In this document: positions 46,568 through 55,071 of the stretch, in pieces
Position numbering within the stretch: position 1 is the first letter of the stretch
Layout of the letters: each line of letters opens with the position of its first letter
Source: Francisella sp. LA112445
Lineage (GTDB): Bacteria; Pseudomonadota; Gammaproteobacteria; Francisellales; Francisellaceae
Reading direction: 5' to 3'
Assembly: GCF_012224145.1 (NCBI RefSeq)
Contig: NZ_CP041030.1
Coordinates: 1,550,001 to 1,614,000 of the forward strand
DNA length: 64,000 bases
Translations under genes and position numbers: made by a program
The notes under the pieces: generated by a model
What the model saw: the letters and a program-made list of their open reading frames with translations, nothing else
Databases searched by the model: none
What the model was told of the DNA's origin: nothing

Positions 46568-46595
46568 ATATTACCTTATTTAAAAGTTTTGTCAA
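46568..46595 (-). promoter_or_regulatory. Promoter of the Gly-Cys-Leu tRNA operon
   Basis: On the minus strand TTGACA (46595-46590), 16 bases, TAATAT (46573-46568). The first tRNA begins 13 bases further on. Confidence 0.75.
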
Positions 46596-46646
46596 CACTG
46601 ATATACACTAAATCTCTATAATATTTTCTTTATTTTGATTATTAAA

Positions 46647-48278
46647 TTAACTATTAACATCAAATGTTATTTTAAATATTTTTTGTATATCGTTTATTAG
46701 CTTAATATTAGGTGACTTACTTAGGTCAGCATTTCCATTATTTTGCATAGGATTATGCTTTTTCAACTCCTTAGTATCATCAACCAACATGTTCAATAAT
46801 GCAGTCTGATTAACAGGTTTGTTAGCTTTGGCATGGATGCTTATATTTTTAGGATTCTGTAAAAACATCGCAAAAGATGACAATGCTTTTCTCAAGAACT
46901 GATCTTGCTGTTGTACTGCAAAAAGCTGTAATAATGCACCATATGATCCAAGCACTTGCTGTGGAGTTGTATTTGGATCTTGATTAGTATATCTTGCGAT
47001 TTTCTCTAACAGACCATTATTTGCAAAACTAAAATCAATATCTGTTAAACATAACTGGTTATTACAGTTATAAAGATCTTTTTGGTTTTTACCATCTGCC
47101 CCAACATATGGTAATAAGCTTAGTTTACCATTAACTATAGCCTTTGTATTAGCATTTAAGCTAGCTAGGCCATCAGCTTTCATATTAAAGTTATTATTGT
47201 ATTTAGAGTCTTTATAACTGTTGTTTGAAGTTATTTTTATATTTAAATCTTTTTTACCTAAAATATTTAGAACTTGTTGTATTGGAGATTTTTTAGAGAA
47301 AGAATCTTTATCAAAATTCAAATCAATAGCAACATCTGCTGAATTCGTTTGAATATAAGCATTTTTCAAAAAGTCATTAGAGCCACTTATAATATCTTTT
47401 ATAGGAGTATTTTCTAAATCGATACCATCAACTACAATGTTATATTTAACATGACTTTGAGAACCTAAATTTCCATCTACATTAAATTCAAGCTCACCAG
47501 GTGTTTTACCTAAAGATCCATTGATATCTAAACTAGGAGTTTGATTATAGTCTTTACCTAAATACTCAGAAGTTATTTCTTTCAGCACTTCTGTAAAGTT
47601 ACCATCAAATTCAAGATCTTTTATTTTTGAACTCATCACCTTATTTTTCAAACTCGCCAAGAAATCATTATCAAAGCTAGTATCAGATAGATCAAAACCT
47701 TTTAGCTCAAAATTTTCTTTAACGAAAGCTTGCTTATTCACTGTAGAGTCAAGCTCAAATTTTAATGTACTATCACTATGATCATAGTCAATTTCAAAAT
47801 TATAAACACCCTTTCCGATAGTATTCATTGCTATCTTATAAAGATTATCATCACCTGATAAATCTTTAGGATCGACATTTGCACTAACGGCACTACTACT
47901 TGCTACAGAAGCTGCTAAGTTTGTAACTCTTAGGCCTTCTACTTTTATAGAGACATCATCATTAATTTTTTGATTAACTTTCAATCCTTTTACAACAAGT
48001 TTATCAATAGATACATTAAGATTATCTTTACCACTACTTACTATCAAAATATTTGACGCAGTGAAATCACCATTACTATCCTTATCAACTTTGCCTACTG
48101 TTACATTAGTTTGAAATGGAAACAAAGAATCTAGGTTACTAACAATAGTATTCTTTATAACACTAGTATCTTGTGTTGTCGTTTGATGTGATGGTGTAAC
48201 TGCTGCTGCATATAGATTAGTAGTAGCCAAAGTAGCTGTACAAATTGATGTAACTAAAAATGCTTTTCTAAAACTCAT
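46647..48278 (-). CDS. Large secreted hypothetical protein (543 aa)
   Basis: A signal peptide (MSFRKAFLVTSICTATLATTNLYA, cut near AAAV) leads a 520-residue, strand-rich, Asn/Asp/Ser-rich protein with repeating patterns of alternating hydrophobic residues (VSIDKLVVKGLKVNQKI, NFELKGFDLSD). It resembles periplasmic or outer-membrane-associated proteins of the DUF945/AsmA kind, but I cannot assign a family. AGAGGGAT precedes the ATG. It lies downstream of the small FeoA gene in the same direction, 13 bases away. Confidence 0.7.
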   Translation of the reverse strand: MSFRKAFLVTSICTATLATTNLYAAAVTPSHQTTTQDTSVIKNTIVSNLDSLFPFQTNVTVGKVDKDSNGDFTASNILIVSSGKDNLNVSIDKLVVKGLKVNQKINDDVSIKVEGLRVTNLAASVASSSAVSANVDPKDLSGDDNLYKIAMNTIGKGVYNFEIDYDHSDSTLKFELDSTVNKQAFVKENFELKGFDLSDTSFDNDFLASLKNKVMSSKIKDLEFDGNFTEVLKEITSEYLGKDYNQTPSLDINGSLGKTPGELEFNVDGNLGSQSHVKYNIVVDGIDLENTPIKDIISGSNDFLKNAYIQTNSADVAIDLNFDKDSFSKKSPIQQVLNILGKKDLNIKITSNNSYKDSKYNNNFNMKADGLASLNANTKAIVNGKLSLLPYVGADGKNQKDLYNCNNQLCLTDIDFSFANNGLLEKIARYTNQDPNTTPQQVLGSYGALLQLFAVQQQDQFLRKALSSFAMFLQNPKNISIHAKANKPVNQTALLNMLVDDTKELKKHNPMQNNGNADLSKSPNIKLINDIQKIFKITFDVNS

Positions 48279-48291
48279 TTTATCCCTCTTT

Positions 48292-48516
48292 TTAATTTAT
48301 TTTTTCTAATTTCAAAAAATCTAAATCTTTCTTACGTAATGAAAATATTCCACAGTTTGTTTCAAATGCTATAGGACCTCCTAATATCGATTTGTTTATA
48401 ACTGTCATCTCTTGGCCTTCTATGACTCCCATAGCTATTATCTTATCTTTAAAAGCACTTGGACAACTTTCATGGAAACCTTTGATAATAAATTTATCAT
48501 TTTTCTGATAGCTCAT
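48292..48516 (-). CDS. feoA: FeoA-domain protein
   Basis: 74 aa, a single SH3-like FeoA domain (IIAMGVIEGQEMTVINKSIL, then GGPIAFETNCGIFSLRKKDL). FeoA helps the FeoB ferrous-iron transporter; no feoB is next to it here, and the neighbour is a secreted protein. The gene is intact and of normal length. Confidence 0.88.
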   Translation of the reverse strand: MSYQKNDKFIIKGFHESCPSAFKDKIIAMGVIEGQEMTVINKSILGGPIAFETNCGIFSLRKKDLDFLKLEKIN

Positions 48517-48630
48517 TACAAAACCCTATATATTTTTATATCACTATTAATTATAATCTTTGTTTAGTATAACACTAATAAATTAAACCATAGTTTAGTT
48601 TATAAAAAAATTATTGCCAAAATAAAGCTT

Positions 48631-49338
48631 ATGAAAGATCTATCAAAATTAGATATACCTAAAAAACAAAAAAATGAGGTTCCACAAGAACCTGAAAAAC
48701 CTAAATTAAATAAGAAAAAGAAATTAGTTATTATAGCTGTTGTATGCCTTTTATGTATTGCTGTTGCTTCAAAACTTATAAATAAACACTTTAAGAAGCT
48801 TAAAGCCGAAGAAAAAGCAAAAATAGAGCAACTAGCTGATAAAAGTGAAACTAAGAAAACCTCAAAAGACACTAATCCAGATAAAAAAGCTGATAGTGAT
48901 AAAAAGAAAGGTTTCTCTGAAAACACTCCCAGTGGCAAGATGGTGTTTACATTTTATGACAACCTTAAACATGATAGCGTTAATGTAAACGTAGAGCCTG
49001 AGGCTAAAAGAGCTCAATATAAATATACATATATATATCAAGTGGCATCTTTTAGAAATATGGATGAAACATCTTGGTATGTTAGCAAAATGAAAAAAGT
49101 TGGCTTAAACCCTCAATTCAAGCGTGTAGGAAACTGGATTAGAATGTATATAGGTCCATATGATAGTCAACGTGCTATGGCTCCAGATATTATTAAACTA
49201 CAAAGAATAGGTCTAAATGGTGGATTCCCTAGAGAAGTTAGTCGTACTAAGATAGAGCCTAAAGATGATAAGAAAGATTCTAATACATCTACTGATGAAA
49301 AAGACAACTCAACTGAAAAAACTCAAGACAACCAGTAA
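48631..49338 (+). CDS. SPOR-domain (FtsN-like) membrane protein
   Basis: 235 aa: a short basic cytoplasmic part, one membrane helix (LVIIAVVCLLCIAVASKLI, about 31-49), a Lys/Glu/Asp-rich linker, then a SPOR domain (YIYQVASFRNMDETSWYVSK ... WIRMYIGPYDSQ) about residues 130-205, and a charged tail. SPOR domains bind peptidoglycan without stem peptides at division sites, so this is probably a division protein, the FtsN-like kind. Its end converges with gloB. Confidence 0.87.
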   Translation: MKDLSKLDIPKKQKNEVPQEPEKPKLNKKKKLVIIAVVCLLCIAVASKLINKHFKKLKAEEKAKIEQLADKSETKKTSKDTNPDKKADSDKKKGFSENTPSGKMVFTFYDNLKHDSVNVNVEPEAKRAQYKYTYIYQVASFRNMDETSWYVSKMKKVGLNPQFKRVGNWIRMYIGPYDSQRAMAPDIIKLQRIGLNGGFPREVSRTKIEPKDDKKDSNTSTDEKDNSTEKTQDNQ

Positions 49339-49344
49339 AATAAA

Positions 49345-50103
49345 TCAAAAATTATTTTTTAATTCTCGCAATTTTACAAACATATCTCTACCTAACGAAT
49401 AATCTGGCAATGCATGTTTAAGAGCACTGTCATCAATAGATCTAATAAAAATATTAAGTTTACTTTCCTCTGCTAGATCTACTATTGGCTTATCTTCGGC
49501 ATCTAAGTCACAAATCTGTTTTCTATAATAGTTAAAGCTCTCATCATCCGGTAGGATGCTTAATGCAAAATCTAAATTACTTTGCCAGTAATCATGGGCT
49601 GGATAAGGTTTTATCTCTGCATCTAATTTTGCTATTTTGACTAATGATTCATATAGCTTGTTTACATCTGCAGTTTCAGCATGAACACCGCCAACACCTG
49701 CATTAAACAAAGTATCTCCACAAAATAGAGCTTTCTCTTTCTCAAATAAAAAGCTAACATGATCCGAAATATGTCCAGGTGTATACATAACTTTAAAGCT
49801 AGTAAAGCCCAAATCAATTACATCACCATCTTCAACATATACATCAGGCTTAAACAAATCATTATCTGTATATGCATAAATTTTAGCATTAGGATACAAC
49901 TCAATTAGCTTTTTAACACCCGCAATATGATCTCCATGCTTATGTGTTATAAGTATTGCTCTAAGCTGTAGACTATTTTTTTTAATAAAATCATCAAAAA
50001 TATCAGCTTTTAAAGGATCTATAACTATTGCATTATCATTATCAAATAAAAGATATTGGTAGTTTCTCAAGCTATTGTTTAAGAACCATCTTTTAACCTG
50101 CAT
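49345..50103 (-). CDS. gloB: Hydroxyacylglutathione hydrolase (glyoxalase II)
   Basis: 252 aa metallo-beta-lactamase-fold hydrolase. The dinuclear metal motif THKHGDH (about residues 53-59), [22 protein letters not shown] and YPAHDY match glyoxalase II, which hydrolyses S-lactoylglutathione to lactate in methylglyoxal detoxification. The usual GCGR segment is GVGG here, and CGHEYT is YPAHDY, as in some divergent members. AAGAGGT precedes the ATG. Confidence 0.9.
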   Translation of the reverse strand: MQVKRWFLNNSLRNYQYLLFDNDNAIVIDPLKADIFDDFIKKNSLQLRAILITHKHGDHIAGVKKLIELYPNAKIYAYTDNDLFKPDVYVEDGDVIDLGFTSFKVMYTPGHISDHVSFLFEKEKALFCGDTLFNAGVGGVHAETADVNKLYESLVKIAKLDAEIKPYPAHDYWQSNLDFALSILPDDESFNYYRKQICDLDAEDKPIVDLAEESKLNIFIRSIDDSALKHALPDYSLGRDMFVKLRELKNNF

Positions 50104-50116
50104 ATTAACCTCTTAA

Positions 50117-51274
50117 TTAGTTATTTCTATAAACGAGTCTTGCCTCTGATAAATCTAGGCCTGCAGTCTCGCCATTTTTTATGAAAAACTTACATAAAAC
50201 ATGTGAGTATCTTTCTAGATCTGACTTTGAAAGTAAGTCTTTTATATTTCTCTCAATATAATCATAAATCATTTTAAAACTTACATTATCTGACTTTAGC
50301 ACTGCTAGCTCTAATAATGTGATAATACTATAGTAATCACTATTAGCTTTATCAAGAATCTTAGGCACAAGCTTTGAAACTGGAATACCTAAAGCATTAA
50401 TATAAAGCCTTAACATTTCTGCAGACATATTAGAGTTATTAAATTGTTTCTTTGCAAACTTCTCTGCGAAAATCATCTCATTAAATGCAACTAATTGCTC
50501 TAAATATACTCTACTTAAAACTGGTGTAGCATCTGCCTTATTATAAACATCTGATAATTTATCAACATCTTTTGCCTGTCTTAATGCTAAAACTATTAGT
50601 TTTTCTTCGATATCCGCTTTTAGATATGCATCAAACTTTTCCAAAATTTTTAATGCAAATGTGTCATCCTTGTCAGCTAATGCAATAGTACCAGCTAAAT
50701 TTGCAATACTTGGCAAAAACCTATTATTATTACACTCCAATAATACTAAAGCTCTTGATTTAGCCTCCCCAAACTTTTGAACCATATAAAATTTATATAT
50801 TTCAAAATACTTGTATGTAATACTGTCACTTTTTAGCTGCTTTAAAGACTTTTCAAGCTCTTTTACTTCACCTGTGCTAGCTATGATTTCAAACTTCCTA
50901 AAAAGAATATAATCTCTTAAATATTTAGGTGTTAATTTGACTAAACTTGAAATACTTGTTTGGCGTATTAGCTTATCGTTTCTTAATGAAATATCTGCAA
51001 CGATATCTATAAACTTTTCTTGCTTATCAACCATAAATAAGCCAAAAAACCAGCTAAATAATAAGTAAGGAAAACTAATACCTAACTTGATAATCCTCAC
51101 CCCAAAAACTATTAAGAAAAAAAGTACCGCTATAGCAAAAACAAACGCCACCAAGTTCATTTTTATAGTTTTATCAGATAACACAAGCATAATGTAACCA
51201 TGATACTTAGTAGCCCAAATACCAACTATCGTAGCTATGATAACTGCTATTATAAGTTTTATAATATTTATCAT
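50117..51274 (-). CDS. hemY: HemY-like membrane protein
   Basis: 385 aa with two N-terminal membrane helices (about 4-22 and 38-62) and a helical TPR-like rest, the architecture of the proteobacterial HemY (not protoporphyrinogen oxidase). Its role is not settled; it always accompanies hemX and hemD. Start overlaps hemX stop (ATGA). Confidence 0.87.
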   Translation of the reverse strand: MINIIKLIIAVIIATIVGIWATKYHGYIMLVLSDKTIKMNLVAFVFAIAVLFFLIVFGVRIIKLGISFPYLLFSWFFGLFMVDKQEKFIDIVADISLRNDKLIRQTSISSLVKLTPKYLRDYILFRKFEIIASTGEVKELEKSLKQLKSDSITYKYFEIYKFYMVQKFGEAKSRALVLLECNNNRFLPSIANLAGTIALADKDDTFALKILEKFDAYLKADIEEKLIVLALRQAKDVDKLSDVYNKADATPVLSRVYLEQLVAFNEMIFAEKFAKKQFNNSNMSAEMLRLYINALGIPVSKLVPKILDKANSDYYSIITLLELAVLKSDNVSFKMIYDYIERNIKDLLSKSDLERYSHVLCKFFIKNGETAGLDLSEARLVYRNN

Positions 51275-52350
51275 TTGTTACTTCCTTTTTTACTTGCACT
51301 AACCTTTAGCACTGATTCTTTAGTTAAAAGCTCATTTTGCTGACTAGATAATTGGCTAATCACCTTATCAAGGACACTATCTAAATCCTGAGTTCTGCGA
51401 GCATGAATATTTTGTATAGCCTTTTCAAGAGCTTTTGCATTACTATCTTGAACAAAGTATTCCCCTAAGATATTTGTAAGATTTGCTTTTGCTTTTGTAA
51501 TATCAGACTGATCATTTGTATACATAGCTGTTTGTAAAGATATTAAAGACTGATATAAATTGTCAGATACAAACTGTTTTGCCTGCTTGCTTGACACAAG
51601 AGTTTGGTTTTTAGGTATATCTTGGATCTCAACAATTGAGCTTAGTAACTTCATATACTTGCTCTTAGGCTGTTTTACTTCCATAGTGCTTGCATTCTCG
51701 GGTGTTATATATTGTAACTTACCAATTTGTTGCTCAATATTAATAAATTCTTTTATAATATCCTCTTTTGAAGCATAGCCTTTTAAAATACTACTGATAT
51801 TCTGACGATCTGATGCACTAACATTTGCAACTTTACTTGCTTGAATCTTATCAAAAGCCATACTAACCAAATAATTTGCTTTTTGAGTATCTCCACTAAA
51901 CGCTACAACATCTTTTGCTAAAATTAGATAATCAATAGCTGACTGAATATTTATGATACTCATTTGCATATATAAATCTTTTGCAGGAGTCTCTAGTTGG
52001 CTATTAACTGTAGTAAGCTGTGATTGGATTGCTTTTATACTATTTTGTTGTGAATCATTTTGGCTACTTAAATCATTAATAATACCATTTTGATTACTCT
52101 GATCCTGTTTAAGTTTATTTAACTGCCTTTCTAAAGAGGAATACTGCTGATTCTCACTATTAGTATTATTTTTATCTTTGATTACTGAGTCAGCTATCAC
52201 ATATCCAGCCATTCCTATAGCTACTAATGATATTACAATACTAAGTTTAGGTAAAATTGACTTTGATTTTTTTACTTTAGTAGTATTTTTTTGCACAGTA
52301 GCACTTTTAACATCGCTACTTTTTTGATTAGAGTTCTCTGTTGCCGACAT
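51271..52350 (-). CDS. hemX: HemX-like membrane-anchored coiled-coil protein
   Basis: 359 aa: a Ser/Lys-rich cytoplasmic tail, one membrane helix (LSIVISLVAIGMAGYVIADSV, about 37-57), then a long Gln/Asn-rich coiled coil (YSSLERQLNKLKQDQSNQNG) and a helical C-terminal domain. This is the HemX family, sometimes annotated as uroporphyrinogen methyltransferase, but it has no methyltransferase motif. It lies between hemD (23-base overlap) and hemY. Confidence 0.88.
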   Translation of the reverse strand: MSATENSNQKSSDVKSATVQKNTTKVKKSKSILPKLSIVISLVAIGMAGYVIADSVIKDKNNTNSENQQYSSLERQLNKLKQDQSNQNGIINDLSSQNDSQQNSIKAIQSQLTTVNSQLETPAKDLYMQMSIINIQSAIDYLILAKDVVAFSGDTQKANYLVSMAFDKIQASKVANVSASDRQNISSILKGYASKEDIIKEFINIEQQIGKLQYITPENASTMEVKQPKSKYMKLLSSIVEIQDIPKNQTLVSSKQAKQFVSDNLYQSLISLQTAMYTNDQSDITKAKANLTNILGEYFVQDSNAKALEKAIQNIHARRTQDLDSVLDKVISQLSSQQNELLTKESVLKVSASKKGSNK

Positions 52351-53077
52351 TTTTACTAGCCTCTGTAATTTTCAGTATTTTCTTACAAATATAATCGTTG
52401 TTTATTTTCTCTAGCTCTAAAGTCTTTTTAAAGCCCTGCTTATTTACAAATTCTAGCATTTTTGAGCTAGTTATGGTAACAATTGCGTCTGTTGGTAGCG
52501 ATGTTTTTGCAAAAATTCTAATTAATGATTTAAATACATCTAAACTTGTTACAACTATAAGCTCAGGATATTTTTCTGAAAAAAATTGCTTATACCTAGT
52601 ATTTAAAAGATCGACATCTTCAAAAACTCTTTCATAAACCTCAAACTTATTGCTTTTTGTTACTTTAGAAAGCTCTTCTATTAAAAAGCTGTTTCCTCCC
52701 ACACCTGAGATGATTGCGAAACTCTGCTGAGAAAGGGATAAGTTATCTTTAGAGAGTAATTTAAATAACTCCTGCGAGTTATACTTAGCATGCGGATATT
52801 TCGCTTCTAAGCCAAACTTAGCTAAAAGTTTAGCTGTACTTGCTCCAACGGCGTATATTCTTTTGTTTGCAAAAGATTCCGGTGAGTACTGCTTAAACAA
52901 GCCTTGTACTGCATACTTACTTGTAAATATAATCGAGCTATATTTATGGGCCTCTTCAGATATTGCTTTGTGACAGATTTTTATAGTTGGAAAACTAATA
53001 GCATTATGATTTTTAGAGTTAAGTAACTCTACCAAATCACATGCATCGGTTTCTGGTCTACAAACGAGTATTTCCAT
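52328..53077 (-). CDS. hemD: Uroporphyrinogen-III synthase
   Basis: 249 aa two-domain HemD fold. Sequence is weakly conserved in this family, but IIFTSKYAVQGLFKQY, IYAVGASTAKLLAKFGLEA and IISGVGGNSFLIEELSK are characteristic. It closes hydroxymethylbilane to uroporphyrinogen III in heme synthesis. ATG directly follows the sufE stop, and the 3' end overlaps hemX. Confidence 0.92.
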   Translation of the reverse strand: MEILVCRPETDACDLVELLNSKNHNAISFPTIKICHKAISEEAHKYSSIIFTSKYAVQGLFKQYSPESFANKRIYAVGASTAKLLAKFGLEAKYPHAKYNSQELFKLLSKDNLSLSQQSFAIISGVGGNSFLIEELSKVTKSNKFEVYERVFEDVDLLNTRYKQFFSEKYPELIVVTSLDVFKSLIRIFAKTSLPTDAIVTITSSKMLEFVNKQGFKKTLELEKINNDYICKKILKITEASKNVGNREL

Positions 53078-53494
53078 TTACTGATTTTTAGTTGCTGTTG
53101 TGTATATATAGTTAAGCATTGATTTTAAACCATTAGCTCTATTTGAACTTAGATTATTGCCAAAACCAATCTGCTGAATAAAATCTGTATTTGACTCTAA
53201 AATTTCAGCTGGAGTTGCATCGTTATAAACCTGCAACAACACTGCTATAAGCCCTGAGACAATCAATGCATCACTAGTAGCAATAAAATTTAACTTGCCA
53301 TTTTCAACACTACTGTCAAACCAAACTTGAGATTGACAACCTCTCACTAAATTATCCTCAGTTTTCTTATCTTCAGGAAAATCTGGCAATTGCTTACCAA
53401 GTGAAATAATATAATCATACTTATCTTCCCAATCATCAAAAAAAGATAACTCATCTATTAAATCTTGTTGTTTTTGTATAACTTGATTAGTCAT
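53078..53494 (-). CDS. sufE: SufE sulfur acceptor protein
   Basis: 138 aa. The active Cys lies in VRGCQSQVWFDS (about residue 52), with SLGKQLPDFPEDKKTEDNLV before it, as in SufE. It takes sulfur from the cysteine desulfurase SufS for iron-sulfur cluster building. It is the first gene in the sufE-hemD-hemX-hemY cluster, which links Fe-S and heme supply. Confidence 0.94.
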   Translation of the reverse strand: MTNQVIQKQQDLIDELSFFDDWEDKYDYIISLGKQLPDFPEDKKTEDNLVRGCQSQVWFDSSVENGKLNFIATSDALIVSGLIAVLLQVYNDATPAEILESNTDFIQQIGFGNNLSSNRANGLKSMLNYIYTTATKNQ

Positions 53495-53594
53495 TTCATT
53501 AAATGTAAATTAGCTAAAAACTTAGCGAATATATTAACATAAATAAAGAATCATATAAAAGATTATAAAAAGCTATAAAATTTCTAAAAAATCA

Positions 53595-53623
53595 TTGACA
53601 GTATATAAAAATGGTCATATAAT
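53595..53623 (+). promoter_or_regulatory. Consensus sigma-70 promoter of tRNA-Asn
   Basis: Perfect TTGACA (53595-53600), 17 bases, perfect TATAAT (53618-53623). The tRNA begins 12 bases downstream of the -10 box. Confidence 0.9.
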
Positions 53624-53635
53624 ACATCTCGTTAC

Positions 53636-53711
53636 TCCCCGATAGCTCAGTCGGTAGAGCAGTTGACTGTTAATCAATTGGTCGGCGGTTCAAGTCCGTC
53701 TCGGGGAGCCA
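53636..53711 (+). tRNA. tRNA-Asn(GUU)
   Basis: Acceptor stem TCCCCGA/TCGGGGA, discriminator G, CCA encoded, anticodon loop CTGTTAA with GTT, T-loop GGTTCAAGTCC. Confidence 0.97.
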
Positions 53712-53761
53712 CACTAAATTCAGAAAAAATTCTTCATACACTACTATTAAAATTAAGTTTT

Positions 53762-53838
53762 ACTTAGAGCTGTTTAGTAGTTTATATTTTTCTCCTCCTT
53801 TCTTATCTCTAAATTATGAATTCTAAACAGCTCTAAGT
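53762..53838. repeat. 16-bp perfect inverted repeat with pyrimidine-rich spacer
   Basis: ACTTAGAGCTGTTTAG (53762-53777) and its exact complement CTAAACAGCTCTAAGT (53823-53838) enclose 45 bases that include CTCCTCCTTTCTTATCTC. It lies 51 bases after tRNA-Asn. The stem would form in DNA or RNA; no U tract follows on the plus strand. It is similar in design to 54937-55000. The rest of 53712-54096 holds nothing else I can identify. Confidence 0.75.
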
Positions 53839-54096
53839 GCGCGCGTACATAGTATATAACTTAGACTTATATGATATCAAAAACATATCATGCAAACTTA
53901 TATTTAATAAAATAATAATTTTATTTTAATTATTGCTTCTAATACTTATCAACTATCATAATAATAAAATACTGCTCAATCTATAGACCTTTTGATATAA
54001 ATAAAACTTATATACTAAAAAAGATAAATTAGTTTTTCATATATATAAGCTCCAGATATAATTCTTCTATAAAGTTGAGTTATCTGGAGAAACATA

Positions 54097-54252
54097 ATGA
54101 TCTTTTTAATATTTTTAACAACCTTACTTAGTCTTATATTTGCAACTACAAAAAAATATAAGACCTCAAAAATACTTTTTTTGATTTCACTAGTACTACT
54201 GCTAGTAGTATTTATTCCTCACACTATTAGATATATTAATATTCAATTATAG
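54097..54252 (+). CDS. Small membrane protein before DsbB (51 aa)
   Basis: The ATG at 54097 follows CTGGAGAAACATA. The peptide has two hydrophobic helices (IFLIFLTTLLSLIFATT and ILFLISLVLLLVVFIP) around a basic loop KKYKTSK. Short proteins of this kind (DUF5993-like, by memory) occur next to disulfide-bond protein genes. The stop lies ten bases before the DsbB start, so they are co-transcribed and may act together in the inner membrane. Confidence 0.7.
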   Translation: MIFLIFLTTLLSLIFATTKKYKTSKILFLISLVLLLVVFIPHTIRYINIQL

Positions 54253-54262
54253 GAAATACCTT

Positions 54263-54811
54263 ATGAAACATAATATTTTAGATTTCTTTGATAGCTTAGC
54301 TTTAATCAGTATTTCTACAATGTTAATTATGGCTTTTTATTATCAAATATTCTTTCAGGAACTACCTTGCGCGCTATGTGTATTCCAAAGAATGGCTTTA
54401 AGTCTTCTAAGCTTTGGATTAATACTAAATTTGGTTAATGGAAATAAGTATAATCACTACTTTTTTATAATATTAGTTGCTTTACTAAATGCTGCAATGG
54501 CTACTACTCAAATTCTTTTGCATATAGTTCCAGGAACTGGTAGTTATGGAGATGAGGTATTTTCTTTACATATGTATACATGGAACTTTATCGTAAGTAT
54601 TATGTTTATCCTATATGCAACAGTTTGTGGCTTACTAACACCTAATAAAGATAAAATAAATCAAAAGATTGGTATTCTTTCAAAGTTTGCCATTGGTTTA
54701 ATTATATTTTTAACCTTTGCAAATACAGTAAATGTTTTTATTGAGTGCGGACCATACTTATGTCCATCAGATCCAACTAGCTATTGGTTATTTAACTTTT
54801 TTTCTAAATAA
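54263..54811 (+). CDS. DsbB-family disulfide bond formation protein
   Basis: 182 aa, four membrane helices. The first redox pair is LPCALCVFQRMALSLLSFGL (Cys-x-x-Cys, residues 37 and 40), the second is ECGPYLCPSD near the C-terminus. DsbB-type proteins reoxidise a periplasmic DsbA using quinone. The second pair lies near the C-terminal end rather than in the central loop as in E. coli DsbB, which makes it a divergent member (DsbI/BdbC-like). Confidence 0.87.
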   Translation: MKHNILDFFDSLALISISTMLIMAFYYQIFFQELPCALCVFQRMALSLLSFGLILNLVNGNKYNHYFFIILVALLNAAMATTQILLHIVPGTGSYGDEVFSLHMYTWNFIVSIMFILYATVCGLLTPNKDKINQKIGILSKFAIGLIIFLTFANTVNVFIECGPYLCPSDPTSYWLFNFFSK

Positions 54812-54936
54812 GTTAAATTTTTGCTATAACAATTATTGATTTATTTTTTTTTATTATTAAAATGCCTAACCTTAAAAGTTACTAATATTTTAAAATATTT
54901 TTATTATTTACATGTAACTTTAAAATCCATAAAAAA

Positions 54937-55000
54937 TGACTTTAGATAGAGACTCCTTTTTAGTTTTTTCATATCTCCTTACTTTCCCTATCTAAGGTCA
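54937..55000. terminator. Long-loop inverted repeat, possible terminator before proS
   Basis: TGACTTTAGATAG (54937-54949) pairs with CTATCTAAGGTCA (54988-55000), one pair being a G-U. The 38-base loop is pyrimidine-rich. An A run precedes and a T run follows (ATTTTT), so it could end transcripts in both directions, though the loop is long for a terminator. Confidence 0.45.
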
Positions 55001-55029
55001 ATTTTTATATTTTATAATATTTTTTTTGC

Positions 55030-55035
55030 TATAAT
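55030..55035 (+). promoter_or_regulatory. -10 box of proS
   Basis: TATAAT 36 bases before the proS ATG, with no clear -35 in the T-rich sequence before it. Confidence 0.5.
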
Positions 55036-55071
55036 TTAGCTCATATTTTGATTTATAGAATTACAAGCCAT

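Noticed and set aside
46278-46583. Short proteins read across the tRNA cluster on both strands
   Set aside because: They are by-products of open frames through tRNA-Gly, tRNA-Cys and tRNA-Leu.
52398-52637. Plus-strand frame inside hemD
   Set aside because: It lies antisense to hemD without start signals or protein-like features.
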